Positions 1-8,196 of a stretch of 64,000 nt of DNA are shown here, piece after piece (the first letter of the stretch is position 1; each line of letters begins with the position of its first letter). Source of the DNA: an uncultured Clostridium sp. (lineage in GTDB: Bacteria; Bacillota; Clostridia; Lachnospirales; Lachnospiraceae); NCBI GenBank assembly GCA_900549235.1, contig URNT01000008.1, forward strand, positions 34,299 through 98,298, read 5' to 3'. The notes beneath the pieces were generated by a model, which did not search any database, was not told the origin of the DNA, and worked only from the letters and a program-made list of their open reading frames with translations. A program made the position numbers and the translations under genes.

Positions 1-2
1 TA

Positions 3-686
3 CTTACCAGTATGGCGCTGCCATTTATTTTCTTTCCATCTGCCATCACCAATTCCATGGCCGTCCTGCTCCTTCCCTCCGTAGCCCAGGCACAGGCCGA
101 CGGCAACGAGGAACGGATCTCCTCCATGGTGTCCATGTCCCTGCGCTACAGCTGCTATATGGGGATCTTATGCATCGGCATCTTCACCCTCTTTGGAGGG
201 CAGCTCGGCACCAGCGTGTTCCATGATGACCAGGCTGGCAGCTTTATCACCATCCTCTGCTGGCTCTGCCCCTTTATGTACCTTGCCACCACCATGGGAA
301 GCATTTTAAACGGCCTGGGAAAGACCTCCACCACCTTCTTACAGAACACAGCCGCCATGGTGCTGCGTCTGGCCTTCGTGCTCTTTGCCATCCCCTCCTT
401 CGGCATCCTGGGGTATCTGTGGGGGCTTTTATTCAGCGAGCTGGCTCTGGCGCTGATGGCATTTTACAGCGTCAGGCGCCTGGCGCCTGTGTGCTGGAGT
501 ACCGGTTCCATGGTGGTAAAGCCGGTTCTTTTCCTGGTTATATCCGTAGGGATCTACTATGCCCTTTTTGAGCCTCTGAAAGCCGGCCTGGAGCTTCCGC
601 CCTTTATCGAGGCGGTGTTTGGGATCGGGGCTGTGAGCCTGTGCTATATAGGGCTGCTGCTTTTGTTTCACAGGAAAAGGCCCTGA
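3..686 (+). CDS. SpoVB/MviN-like polysaccharide flippase, C-terminal part
   Basis: This is the C-terminal part of a multi-spanning membrane protein. The open frame runs off the left edge of the window, so the true start is outside. Visible residues resemble the stage V sporulation protein B / polysaccharide transporter group of the MOP superfamily: 'MALPFIFFPSAITNSMAVLLLP' region near the edge, then 'LNGLGKTSTTF' (about residue 100) and several hydrophobic helices. Family members flip lipid-linked precursors or contribute to the spore cortex. The last helix ends in a short basic tail (HRKRP). The stop lies 83 bases inside the 3' end of the convergent LysR gene. Family assignment is likely; whether it is SpoVB itself cannot be told from this fragment. 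Confidence 0.75.
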   Translation, partial: LTSMALPFIFFPSAITNSMAVLLLPSVAQAQADGNEERISSMVSMSLRYSCYMGILCIGIFTLFGGQLGTSVFHDDQAGSFITILCWLCPFMYLATTMGSILNGLGKTSTTFLQNTAAMVLRLAFVLFAIPSFGILGYLWGLLFSELALALMAFYSVRRLAPVCWSTGSMVVKPVLFLVISVGIYYALFEPLKAGLELPPFIEAVFGIGAVSLCYIGLLLLFHRKRP

Positions 687-1569
687 ATTCCCGCTCCATA
701 CAATACCCGATCACCGACTCCATCTGATGGGATACCCATTTGTCCCGATGGTAGATCAGCTGCTTCCACACCTCGATCCCCAGATCCTCTGCCTCCAGAT
801 ACACCATGCTTCCTGCCTGGATGTCTCCGGCTGTCACATAATCCGGGAGGTAAGAAACCCCCACCCCCTGTTTGATCAGGCTGCAGATGAGAGAAGGACT
901 TCCGATCTCCAGGATGGGCTGGATCTCCAGAGATCTGGCGGCCAGCTTTTCCTCCAGGATCCGCCGGTAGCTCATGCCCTTTTCTGTGAGGATAAAAGGC
1001 TCCTTTACCAGCTCCGGAATAGCGATGTGCCCCATCCGGCTCCATTTGGTTTCTGCCCCCGCCACAAAGTGCATCCCTGCTTTTTCCTCCCCAAGGATCA
1101 CATATTCCGTATTGTAGATATGATTGTCCAGGGTCAGGATCAGATCTACCTCATTGTGGTTTAAAAGGCGAAGCATCTCCTCTGTTCCTGCGGTAATGAT
1201 CTTCAGTGAAATCTCAGGATACTGGCGGTGGAAACCGTAGAAATCCTCCCCCAGAAGGGAGCTGCAGATAGAATCTGCCATGGCCAGGCGCACATGTCCT
1301 CTGATGACCCGGTCCTGGCTCATACTCTCCTCCAGCTCCCTGGTCATTTTCCGGATCTGATGGGCGTAGCGCAGCACCTCCCTGCCATTTTCCGTCAGGG
1401 AAATAGTGTGATTGATCCGCTCAAACAGCTGGGTATTAAGCTCCGCCTCCAGCTGCCGGATCTGAAAGGAAACCGTTGACTGGGAATAGCCAAGGGCCTC
1501 TGCTGTTTTTGTAAAACTGTTCAATTCCGCTACATGAATAAAGGTTGTAAGATTTTTAATATCCATCAT
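604..1569 (-). CDS. LysR-family transcriptional regulator
   Basis: An N-terminal winged helix-turn-helix (about residues 3-61, with 'FTKTAEALGYSQSTVSFQI') is followed by a substrate-binding domain, the standard LysR layout. At 321 residues it is slightly long: the last 25 or so residues lie over the 3' end of the convergent flippase gene and look unlike a conserved domain. Two adjacent ATGs (1569 and 1566) are possible starts; no strong Shine-Dalgarno decides between them. It is divergent from the sodium:alanine symporter gene, and the 115-base gap holds a perfect 9-bp inverted repeat, so it probably controls that transporter. The effector is unknown. Confidence 0.88.
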   Translation of the reverse strand: MMDIKNLTTFIHVAELNSFTKTAEALGYSQSTVSFQIRQLEAELNTQLFERINHTISLTENGREVLRYAHQIRKMTRELEESMSQDRVIRGHVRLAMADSICSSLLGEDFYGFHRQYPEISLKIITAGTEEMLRLLNHNEVDLILTLDNHIYNTEYVILGEEKAGMHFVAGAETKWSRMGHIAIPELVKEPFILTEKGMSYRRILEEKLAARSLEIQPILEIGSPSLICSLIKQGVGVSYLPDYVTAGDIQAGSMVYLEAEDLGIEVWKQLIYHRDKWVSHQMESVIGYCMEREFRAFSCETKAAALYSTGSQPRSQTPPR

Positions 1570-1602
1570 TTACCATCTACTTTTTCGATACTTATGATTA
1601 TT

Positions 1603-1640
1603 ATTATCTGTTTTACAGATAATAGTTTTTATTATATACT
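1603..1640 (+). promoter_or_regulatory. Symporter promoter with LysR-type palindrome
   Basis: A perfect inverted repeat ATTATCTGT-TTT-ACAGATAAT spans 1603-1623. A TTTACA -35 (1612-1617) lies inside it, 17 bases before a TATACT -10 (1635-1640). LysR proteins bind such dyads in the gap to their divergent target. Binding near or over the -35 would suit either repression or activation. Confidence 0.6.
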
Positions 1641-1684
1641 AATGGGAAAAGATATGCAATGCGCATAAGAAAGAGGATAAAACA

Positions 1685-3073
1685 ATGGCTTTATTCAGAG
1701 CAGTATTCAATCTCCTGTGGGGCGATATTATCAATATTCCCCTTCCGGGCGGCAGTACCCTAGGTCTTTCCCTCCTGGTCATCATCCTGATCCCTTCCGG
1801 AATTTATTTTACGGTTAAGACCAATTTTCTTCCCTTCCGTATGTTTCCTGAGATGATCCGGATCACAGTGGAAAACAAGAACCACGGCAAAAAAGAATCC
1901 ATCTCCGGTGTCCAGGCCCTGATCATCTCCACTGCCACCCGGGTGGGCATGGGAAACCTGGTAGGCGTAGTGGCTGCCATCTCAGCCGGCGGTGCAGGCG
2001 CCATCTTCTGGATGTGGTTTACCGCCCTTTTAGGCTCCTCCACCGCCTTTATCGAGGCTACCCTGGCCCAGATTTATAAGGAAAAGGATCCTCTTTACGG
2101 CGGCTTCCGCGGCGGCCCCGCCTACTACATCCATGATTTTTTCAACCGGAATCGGGAGAAAAAAAGACGCCCTGTGATCGCCGTCCTGTTTGCCTTATCC
2201 GGCCTGATCTGCTGGTGCGGCATCAGCCAGGTTATCGGAAACTCTGTTTCCTCTGCTTTTAAAAATGCCTTCCAGATTCCGCCTCTTTACACCACCATCG
2301 TACTGGTGGCCCTGGCAGCCGTTGTTGTGCTCCGGAAAAATGCCACTGTAAAGGTGCTGGATATTATGGTTCCTTTTATGGCGGCGGTTTATTTTATCAT
2401 TACCATCTTTATCATTGTTAAAAATATATCGCTACTGCCCTCTATTTTCCAGCAGATCTTCGCAGAGGCCTTCGGCCTGCGCCAGGCTGTGGCAGGAGGG
2501 ATCGGCGCTGTTATTATGAACGGAGCAAAAAGGGGACTGTTCTCCAATGAAGCCGGCTCCGGCTCCGCTCCCTGCGCGGCTGCGGCTGCGGACATCAGCC
2601 ATCCCGCAAAGGAGGGACTGCTCCAGGCTCTGGGCGTATTTATCGATACCATCGTGATCTGCACCTGCTCTGCCATGATTATGCTCCTGGCTCCTGCGGA
2701 GCTGACCGGAGGCCTGCAGGGCATGGATCTTCTCCAGAGCGCCATGAACTACCACTTAGGCTCCTTCGGTGTGGTCTTTATTGCTGTGATCCTGTGGCTG
2801 TTCAGTTTCTCCACCTTTATCGGGATCCTCTTTTACGCCCGTCCAAATATTGCCTACCTCTTTGGCGACAACTGGCTGTCCCAGACCCTTTACAAGATTC
2901 TGGCTCTGGTGATGCTCTTTATCGGCGGTCTGGCAGCCTATACCTTCGTATGGGATCTGGGTGATCTGGGCGTGGGACTTATGACCATATTTAACATGAT
3001 CGTGCTGATCCCCCTGTCAGGAAAAGCCATCGAATCCCTGCGGGATTATGAGAAATCCATGGGCTTCAAATAG
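1685..3073 (+). CDS. Sodium:alanine/glycine symporter (AGCS family)
   Basis: At 462 residues with about ten to eleven hydrophobic segments, this fits the alanine or glycine:cation symporter family, which imports small neutral amino acids with sodium at the cytoplasmic membrane. Family landmarks are visible: 'RVGMGNLVGVVAAI' near residue 87, 'GGPAYYI' near 144 and the conserved 'NEAGSGSAP' stretch near 288. The start is the ATG at 1685 with an AGAGGAT ribosome site seven bases upstream. It is a single-gene unit divergent from the LysR gene, whose palindrome overlaps the promoter, so regulation by that protein is likely. The exact substrate (alanine, glycine or glutamine) cannot be read from sequence. 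Confidence 0.92.
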   Translation: MALFRAVFNLLWGDIINIPLPGGSTLGLSLLVIILIPSGIYFTVKTNFLPFRMFPEMIRITVENKNHGKKESISGVQALIISTATRVGMGNLVGVVAAISAGGAGAIFWMWFTALLGSSTAFIEATLAQIYKEKDPLYGGFRGGPAYYIHDFFNRNREKKRRPVIAVLFALSGLICWCGISQVIGNSVSSAFKNAFQIPPLYTTIVLVALAAVVVLRKNATVKVLDIMVPFMAAVYFIITIFIIVKNISLLPSIFQQIFAEAFGLRQAVAGGIGAVIMNGAKRGLFSNEAGSGSAPCAAAAADISHPAKEGLLQALGVFIDTIVICTCSAMIMLLAPAELTGGLQGMDLLQSAMNYHLGSFGVVFIAVILWLFSFSTFIGILFYARPNIAYLFGDNWLSQTLYKILALVMLFIGGLAAYTFVWDLGDLGVGLMTIFNMIVLIPLSGKAIESLRDYEKSMGFK

Positions 3074-3133
3074 TCGATTTTTTAACGATTGTTTCTTAAT
3101 TCAGAACATTCTGATCTATAGCGAAAATGCCTT

Positions 3134-3165
3134 CCTTGTGGTACACTAAGTGTAACTACACAAGG
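3134..3165 (+). promoter_or_regulatory. Nested palindrome overlapping ribosome site
   Basis: CCTTGTG (3134-3140) pairs with CACAAGG (3159-3165) and encloses a second inverted repeat, TACACT-A-AGTGTA (3142-3154). The 3' arm runs into the AAGGGAGG ribosome site of the following oxidoreductase gene. It could be an operator or an RNA hairpin that limits translation; which of the two is not resolved. Confidence 0.4.
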
Positions 3166-3176
3166 GAGGTATTTTT

Positions 3177-4415
3177 ATGGCATTACATGTTATGGACGAG
3201 GCAAACCGCTGCCTGGGCTGCAAGGTACCACAGTGCCAGAAGGGCTGCCCCATCAATACACCGATCCCTCAGGTGATCCAGCTGTTAAAGGAAAATAAGC
3301 TGGATGAAGCTGGAAGGATCCTCTTTGATAACAATCCGCTGACCACCGTATGCAGCCTTGTCTGCAACCACGAAAACCAGTGCGAAGGCCACTGTGTACT
3401 GGGACGTAAGGGCGCACCGGTTCATTTTTCCACCATTGAGGCCTATATTTCCACGACCTACGCAAACAAGATGACCAAGGGCCCGGCTCCATCTAACGGC
3501 ATGAAAGCAGCCATCATCGGCTCCGGCCCGGCGGGACTTACCATCGCCATCATCCTGGCGCGCTACGGCTATGACGTAACCATTTTTGAGGGCAAGGACA
3601 AGATCGGCGGAGTGCTGCGCTACGGCATCCCGGAATTCCGTCTGCCAAAAAGTGTTCTGGATGACATCAAATACCGCCACCTGGATCTGAAGGGGATCAA
3701 ATTCCGTCCCAACACCCATATCGGCAGCGCCATCGGCATTGACGATCTGTTCCGTGACGGTTACAAGTCCATATTCGTAGGCACCGGCGTATGGAAGCCA
3801 AATGCCCTCCACATCAAGGGCGAAACCCTGGGCCATGTGCATTTCGGCATCAACTATCTGAATAATCCGGACAGCTATAACCTGGGCGAGCGCGTCATCG
3901 TTATCGGCGCAGGAAACGCGGCTATGGATGTGGCCCGTACCGCCGTCCGCAAGGGTGCCAGATGGCTGACCTGCTTTTCCATTACCAAAAAGGTGGCCGC
4001 AAGCCACCACGAGTTCAGCTACGCTCAGTTAGAGGGCGTGCAGTTTGAGTACAATAAAGCGCCGGTAGAGATCACAGATGAGGGAGTTATTTTTAAGGAC
4101 GTCATTGAAAATGAGGACGGCTCCTTTACAGATGTTCCAGACTCCGAGACCCTGTATCCCGCAGACAGCGTGATCATCTCTATCAGCCAGGGACCGCAGA
4201 ACCGGATCGTCACCACCACCGAGGGGCTGGCCGCCAACAACCGGGGGCTTCTGGTAGCTGACGAGACAGGCCATACCACAAGAGCGGGTATCTTCGCCTC
4301 CGGAGACGTGGTAAACGGCGCCCGCACCGTTGTAGAGGCAGTAGCCCACAGCAAGCTGGTAGCTGAATCCATGCATCAGTATATGCAGGAGCTGGCCGCC
4401 AGGGAAAAGGGTTGA
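3177..4415 (+). CDS. GltD-like FAD/NAD(P) oxidoreductase
   Basis: The product resembles the small subunit of glutamate synthase and related FAD-dependent NADPH-oxidising subunits. The N-terminal region carries cysteine clusters for iron-sulfur binding (CLGCKVPQCQKGC near residues 12-24; CSLVC...CEGHC near 57-72). A first dinucleotide fold follows (IGSGPAG near 116), then a second (GAGNAAMD near 243), and a C-terminal 'ASGDV' FAD motif near 379. It is 412 residues, shorter than typical GltD (about 450-490). No large glutamate synthase subunit is adjacent, so its electron acceptor is unclear; it may be a stand-alone NADPH dehydrogenase or transhydrogenase-like subunit. The start has a strong AAGGGAGG ribosome site. 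Confidence 0.85.
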   Translation: MALHVMDEANRCLGCKVPQCQKGCPINTPIPQVIQLLKENKLDEAGRILFDNNPLTTVCSLVCNHENQCEGHCVLGRKGAPVHFSTIEAYISTTYANKMTKGPAPSNGMKAAIIGSGPAGLTIAIILARYGYDVTIFEGKDKIGGVLRYGIPEFRLPKSVLDDIKYRHLDLKGIKFRPNTHIGSAIGIDDLFRDGYKSIFVGTGVWKPNALHIKGETLGHVHFGINYLNNPDSYNLGERVIVIGAGNAAMDVARTAVRKGARWLTCFSITKKVAASHHEFSYAQLEGVQFEYNKAPVEITDEGVIFKDVIENEDGSFTDVPDSETLYPADSVIISISQGPQNRIVTTTEGLAANNRGLLVADETGHTTRAGIFASGDVVNGARTVVEAVAHSKLVAESMHQYMQELAAREKG

Positions 4416-4482
4416 ATCCTGCCGCTAAATCTGTTATGATTGATAAGGTTTCGTCAATGACCGCAGAAAGGAACGGCTACAC

Positions 4483-5355
4483 ATGTTAAGATTAGGAAGA
4501 AATGATCCCTGCTGGTGCGGCAGCGGCATCAAATATAAAAAATGCCACGGGGATTTTGACGCACGGCTGAGTTCTTATAAGCAGCAAGGCTGTATCGTCC
4601 CCTCCAGAAGCCTTATCAAGACCGGAGAACAGATCCATGGGATACGGGAAAGCGCCCGGATCAATATTGCGGTCCTGGACTATGTGGCGGCACATATAAA
4701 AGCGGGTATCACAACGGCAGAGATCGACCGGTGGGTTTACGGGGAGACGACCAGGATGGGCGGCATTCCAGCTCCCTTAAATTTCCAGGGCTTTCCAAAA
4801 AGTGTCTGCACCTCTTTAAATGACCAGGTATGCCACGGCATCCCCTCAGAGGATGTGGTGTTAAAGGACGGAGATATTATCAATGTAGATGTTTCCACTA
4901 TTTACAACGGCTATTATTCCGATTCCTCCCGTATGTTCTGCATCGGAACCGTGTCCGAGGAAAAAAGACGGCTGGTGGAAGTGGCGAAAAACTGCCTGGA
5001 GGTGGGTCTTGCCCAGGTAAAGCCCTGGGGCTTTTTAGGCGATATGGGCCAGGCCATCCACGATTATGCCAGGGAAAACGGCTGCTCGGTGGTTCGTGAA
5101 ATCGGCGGCCACGGCATCGGCCTGGACTTCCATGAGGAGCCCTGGGTCAGCTACGTTTCCAAAAAGGGAACGGAGATGCTTATGGTGCCGGGACTGGTAT
5201 TTACCATCGAGCCCATGATCAATCTGGGGACGGATGAAATCTTTACTGACGAGGAGGACGGCTGGACCGTATACACAACGGACGGAAAGCCATCTGCCCA
5301 GTGGGAAATCCAGGTACTCGTTACAGAAACAGGATATGAAATTCTGGCGTACTGA
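4483..5355 (+). CDS. map: Methionine aminopeptidase, type I, with SEC-C motif
   Basis: The enzyme removes N-terminal methionine from nascent proteins in the cytoplasm. A short SEC-C zinc motif (NDPCWCGSGIKYKKCHG, about residues 5-21) precedes a pita-bread peptidase fold. Metal ligands are recognisable: Asp in 'DVSTIYNGYYSDSS', His in 'GHGIG', Glu in 'FTIEPM' and the final Glu in 'WEIQVL'. At 290 residues it matches the SEC-C-bearing subgroup common in clostridia, rather than the ~250-residue ribosomal-operon form. The SEC-C motif probably aids ribosome or nucleic acid contact. The start has an AAAGGAA site. A terminator follows directly. Confidence 0.93.
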   Translation: MLRLGRNDPCWCGSGIKYKKCHGDFDARLSSYKQQGCIVPSRSLIKTGEQIHGIRESARINIAVLDYVAAHIKAGITTAEIDRWVYGETTRMGGIPAPLNFQGFPKSVCTSLNDQVCHGIPSEDVVLKDGDIINVDVSTIYNGYYSDSSRMFCIGTVSEEKRRLVEVAKNCLEVGLAQVKPWGFLGDMGQAIHDYARENGCSVVREIGGHGIGLDFHEEPWVSYVSKKGTEMLMVPGLVFTIEPMINLGTDEIFTDEEDGWTVYTTDGKPSAQWEIQVLVTETGYEILAY

Positions 5356-5370
5356 TACGCCGGCATGCAG

Positions 5371-5407
5371 GCCTTCCCGCATCAAAACAGGCGGGAGGGC
5401 TTTTTTA
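5371..5407 (+). terminator. Rho-independent terminator after map
   Basis: GCCTTCCCGC pairs with GCGGGAGGGC (one G-U) across a ten-base loop and is followed by TTTTTT. It lies 15 bases after the map stop. Confidence 0.9.
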
Positions 5408-5509
5408 CTCTGAAAGTCCCCGCCGCCGTCAGGCCGCATAAGTTCAGGGATGCCCCATGTGCCCGCCGGGCGCATGTAGGTTTACTCTTACGAAAGGAAT
5501 TTTTTTATT

Positions 5510-6835
5510 ATGGAACCAAATCAGACATTTCTCCGGGAGACACCTGTACGCCGTCTCCTGCTTTCTATGTCCATTCCCGTGGCATTGTCCATGCTGATCC
5601 AGTCCCTTTACAATATCGTGGACAGCATCTGGGTGGCAAAGCTGGGGACAGACGCCATCACAGCCGTATCCCTGGCCTTTCCCCTGCAGAATATCATTGT
5701 ATCTGTAGGAGTGGGCATGGGCGTGGGCGTAGGCTCCCTGATCTCCATGAGCCTTGGCTCCGGAGACAGGAAGCGGGCAGACCGCTGCGCCTCTGTGGGG
5801 ATCACCCTGGCCATTTTTCACTGCTTTCTCTTTATTCTGGGCGGGATTTTTATTACCAGGCCATTTTTAGCCCTGTTTACAGAGGATGAAAAAATCCTGT
5901 CCTGGGCCTGTGACTACACCTATATCGTTCTCTGCCTGTCCTTCGGCCAGATCCTCCAAATGTGCCTGGAAAAGATCTTTCAGGGACTTGGGAAAATGAA
6001 AACCACCATGTATCTGATGGCCAGCGGCTGTGTCATCAATATCGTCCTGGATCCCATCCTGATCTTCGGCTGGTTCGGAGCCCCCAAAATGGGGGTAGCC
6101 GGGGCGGCTCTGGCTACGGTGATCGGGCAGGTGGGGGCATTTCTTATCTATGTGATCGTATGCCTGAAAACCAATATCGGCATCACCATCCATCCCCGGC
6201 TGATGAAGCCGGACCGGGATACTGTAAGCTCTATCTACAGCATCGGCATCCCCTCCAGCCTGATGCTTGCCATGCCCTCTCTGCTGACTGCCATACTAAA
6301 CGGGATCCTGGCTGCATTCGGCAGCGTCTATGTGGCTGTGCTTGGACTGTATTTTAAGCTGCAGACCTTTGTAAACATGCCCTCCAACGGAATCATCCAG
6401 GGGATGAGGCCCATTGTCAGCTACAATTACGGAGCCGGCGAAAACAAACGGATGCGCCAGGTGATCCGCTTTGCCCTGGAGCTGGTGGCTGTCATCATGG
6501 CGGCAGGAACAGCCGCCTCCCTGTTCTTCCCGGCCCAGATCCTTTCCCTTTTTGATGCCGATGCCCAGCTTCTGGAATATGGCATTCCCGCCCTGCGGAT
6601 CATCGGCCTTGGCTTTCTGATCTCCACCCCTGGCATTATCGCCTCCGGCGTCTTTGAAGCCATGGGCCGTGGAAAGGATTCCCTGATGATCTCACTGCTG
6701 CGCCAGCTGGTGATCATCGTGCCTCTGGGGTTTATCCTGTCACGGTTTTTAGGCCCTGCAGGGATCTGGATCGCCTTCCCGGCAGCGGAGGCAGTAGCCG
6801 GAGTGGTGGCTGTCAGGCGTCTGGCTTCCCTTTAA
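5510..6835 (+). CDS. MATE-family efflux transporter
   Basis: This 441-residue, roughly twelve-helix protein belongs to the MATE branch of the MOP superfamily, exporting cationic drugs or metabolites by sodium or proton antiport. Recognisable family stretches are 'MSIPVALSMLIQSLYNIVDS' near residue 20, 'CVINIVLDPILIFG' near 175, the pseudo-repeat 'SIGIPSSLMLAM' near 243 and 'RPIVSYNYGAGE' near 305. The start is ATG 5510; a GAAAGGA site is 12 bases away, somewhat distant. It is most like the second MATE gene at 8197 in helix 1 and around the 'NVVLDPILIFG' segment, suggesting related paralogues. The substrate is unknown. Confidence 0.93.
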   Translation: MEPNQTFLRETPVRRLLLSMSIPVALSMLIQSLYNIVDSIWVAKLGTDAITAVSLAFPLQNIIVSVGVGMGVGVGSLISMSLGSGDRKRADRCASVGITLAIFHCFLFILGGIFITRPFLALFTEDEKILSWACDYTYIVLCLSFGQILQMCLEKIFQGLGKMKTTMYLMASGCVINIVLDPILIFGWFGAPKMGVAGAALATVIGQVGAFLIYVIVCLKTNIGITIHPRLMKPDRDTVSSIYSIGIPSSLMLAMPSLLTAILNGILAAFGSVYVAVLGLYFKLQTFVNMPSNGIIQGMRPIVSYNYGAGENKRMRQVIRFALELVAVIMAAGTAASLFFPAQILSLFDADAQLLEYGIPALRIIGLGFLISTPGIIASGVFEAMGRGKDSLMISLLRQLVIIVPLGFILSRFLGPAGIWIAFPAAEAVAGVVAVRRLASL

Positions 6836-6997
6836 AGATCCGACAGGAATCCTTAATATTTTCTTTTATTTGCTTTATAGGATGTTTAGGAATCCTCCAC
6901 ACTTTAGTCACAAATCTCCGCTATTATATAGTCATAGACAAGGCAGCAGGCCTTTTTACATAGATCATGTTTTCTTTCCTTCATTTTCTTATAATTG

Positions 6998-7025
6998 AAA
7001 AGGATGGCCTCAGAGCCATCCTTTT
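6998..7025. terminator. Bidirectional terminator-like hairpin in a gene-free gap
   Basis: AAAAGGATGGC (6998-7008) and GCCATCCTTTT (7015-7025) form a perfect 11-bp stem with a six-base loop; A and T tracts make it work on both strands. It is the only clear signal in the 443-base gap 6836-7278. Minus-strand frames there (for example 6904-7266) lack a ribosome site and recognisable motifs, so I see no gene in the gap. Confidence 0.65.
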
Positions 7026-7278
7026 CGACAATCATCCTCTTATACCACTCAAGAAATTTCTTTCTGGACCGCTTCCGTTTTCCTTTGCATCGTCCTTTAT
7101 GTAGTCCCTGAGACAAAACTTCCCGCACCTGGACGCAAAATAAACTATAAAGATAACAGCCACATTGTTGTTTATGCAGAACAGACAATTTAAGATATGG
7201 ATTTTTATTGAAAATGACCATGCCGGTCTGTGGTACAATCGTAAAATATGAACACATATAAGGCAAGGAGGACAGGCT

Positions 7279-8124
7279 ATGACGCAGCGGGAACCGGATG
7301 CCCTTAAAGAGGAACGCTATCTCATCGGGGAGGTGGGAAAGATCACCGGACTGTCAAAAAATACACTTCATTTTTATAATAAGATCGGGCTTCTTGTGCC
7401 GGATTATATTGATGATACCAACCAGTACCGCTACTATTCCAGGTGGAACCTGTGGCAGCTGGATATTATCACCATCTGCCGAAAGCTGAGCATCCCCCTT
7501 GAAAAAGTAAAGCAGATCCTGGATCTCCAGGATAACGCGAAGATCACCCAGCTTCTAATGGAGTACAGGGACGAGGCCCTTACCCTCAGCCGCTATTACC
7601 GGCAGGTAGCCGACGATATTTTGTGGTATCACGAAGAGGGTCAGCGGATCGCCGCCTGTACCGGCCCCCAGCCAGTGCGCCTGGAGGCATTAAAAGAGGA
7701 AACGGTGATCGCCGGGGTCTTAAAAAGAAAGCAAAGCTCCTACCACGCCAATCTCCAGGAGGCTGTCAAGGATGTGCTCCGGCACGCAAGCTCCATCAAA
7801 CGCCGGTACGGCTATATTATGGGGCTGGAGCAGTTTTACAGAGGCGAGCTGTGCAAATGCCGTGAATACATGAAAGTGCCGGATCTCTCCACCCTTTCAA
7901 AGGCCGCCCCGGAAACCCTCTATACCATTCCCGCAGGGGCCTATGCCGTCTGCATGGTCCATATCGTCAATCACAGGGCGGATCTGTCTCCCCTGTTTTC
8001 CTGGCTTGAGGAGCACCATTTTCAGGCCCTGGAGGTGTATGCGGAGGAAGTGGGGCTGCAGCTTTTCAATTATATCGATGATTATTACTGTGAGCTGAAG
8101 GTACGGCTGAAAACCGGAGATTAA
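7279..8124 (+). CDS. MerR-family regulator of adjacent MATE exporter
   Basis: An N-terminal MerR helix-turn-helix (about residues 14-80: 'YLIGEVGKITGLSKNTLHFY', then 'NQYRYYS' and 'LSIPLEKVKQIL') is followed by a coiled-coil linker and a C-terminal domain that resembles the GyrI-like ligand-binding fold used by BmrR-type multidrug sensors. It is 281 residues, right for that subgroup. The start has a very strong AAGGAGG site. It lies 72 bases upstream of a MATE gene on the same strand, and that gap holds a promoter with the 19-bp spacer typical of MerR targets. I infer that it senses an exported drug or metabolite and activates the exporter. Confidence 0.9.
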   Translation: MTQREPDALKEERYLIGEVGKITGLSKNTLHFYNKIGLLVPDYIDDTNQYRYYSRWNLWQLDIITICRKLSIPLEKVKQILDLQDNAKITQLLMEYRDEALTLSRYYRQVADDILWYHEEGQRIAACTGPQPVRLEALKEETVIAGVLKRKQSSYHANLQEAVKDVLRHASSIKRRYGYIMGLEQFYRGELCKCREYMKVPDLSTLSKAAPETLYTIPAGAYAVCMVHIVNHRADLSPLFSWLEEHHFQALEVYAEEVGLQLFNYIDDYYCELKVRLKTGD

Positions 8125-8141
8125 ATCCTTTCATTTTCCTC

Positions 8142-8172
8142 TTGACCGTGTAGTTACTACATCCTTTAAGCT
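8142..8172 (+). promoter_or_regulatory. MerR-type promoter (19-bp spacer) of MATE gene
   Basis: TTGACC (8142-8147) and TAAGCT (8167-8172) are separated by 19 bases, two longer than optimal, as in MerR, SoxR and BmrR promoters. The spacer contains the perfect dyad TGTAGT-T-ACTACA (8149-8161). This predicts activation by DNA distortion by the MerR protein encoded just upstream. Confidence 0.8.
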
Positions 8173-8196
8173 ATTGGCTCGAAAGGACGTGATAAC

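Noticed and set aside
3285..4010. Long antisense frame within the GltD-like gene
   Set aside because: Shadow of a GC-biased coding gene; the plus-strand protein has all family motifs.
6904..7266. Minus-strand 120-codon frame before the MerR gene
   Set aside because: Cys/Lys-rich low-quality sequence across a terminator hairpin, no family and no ribosome site.
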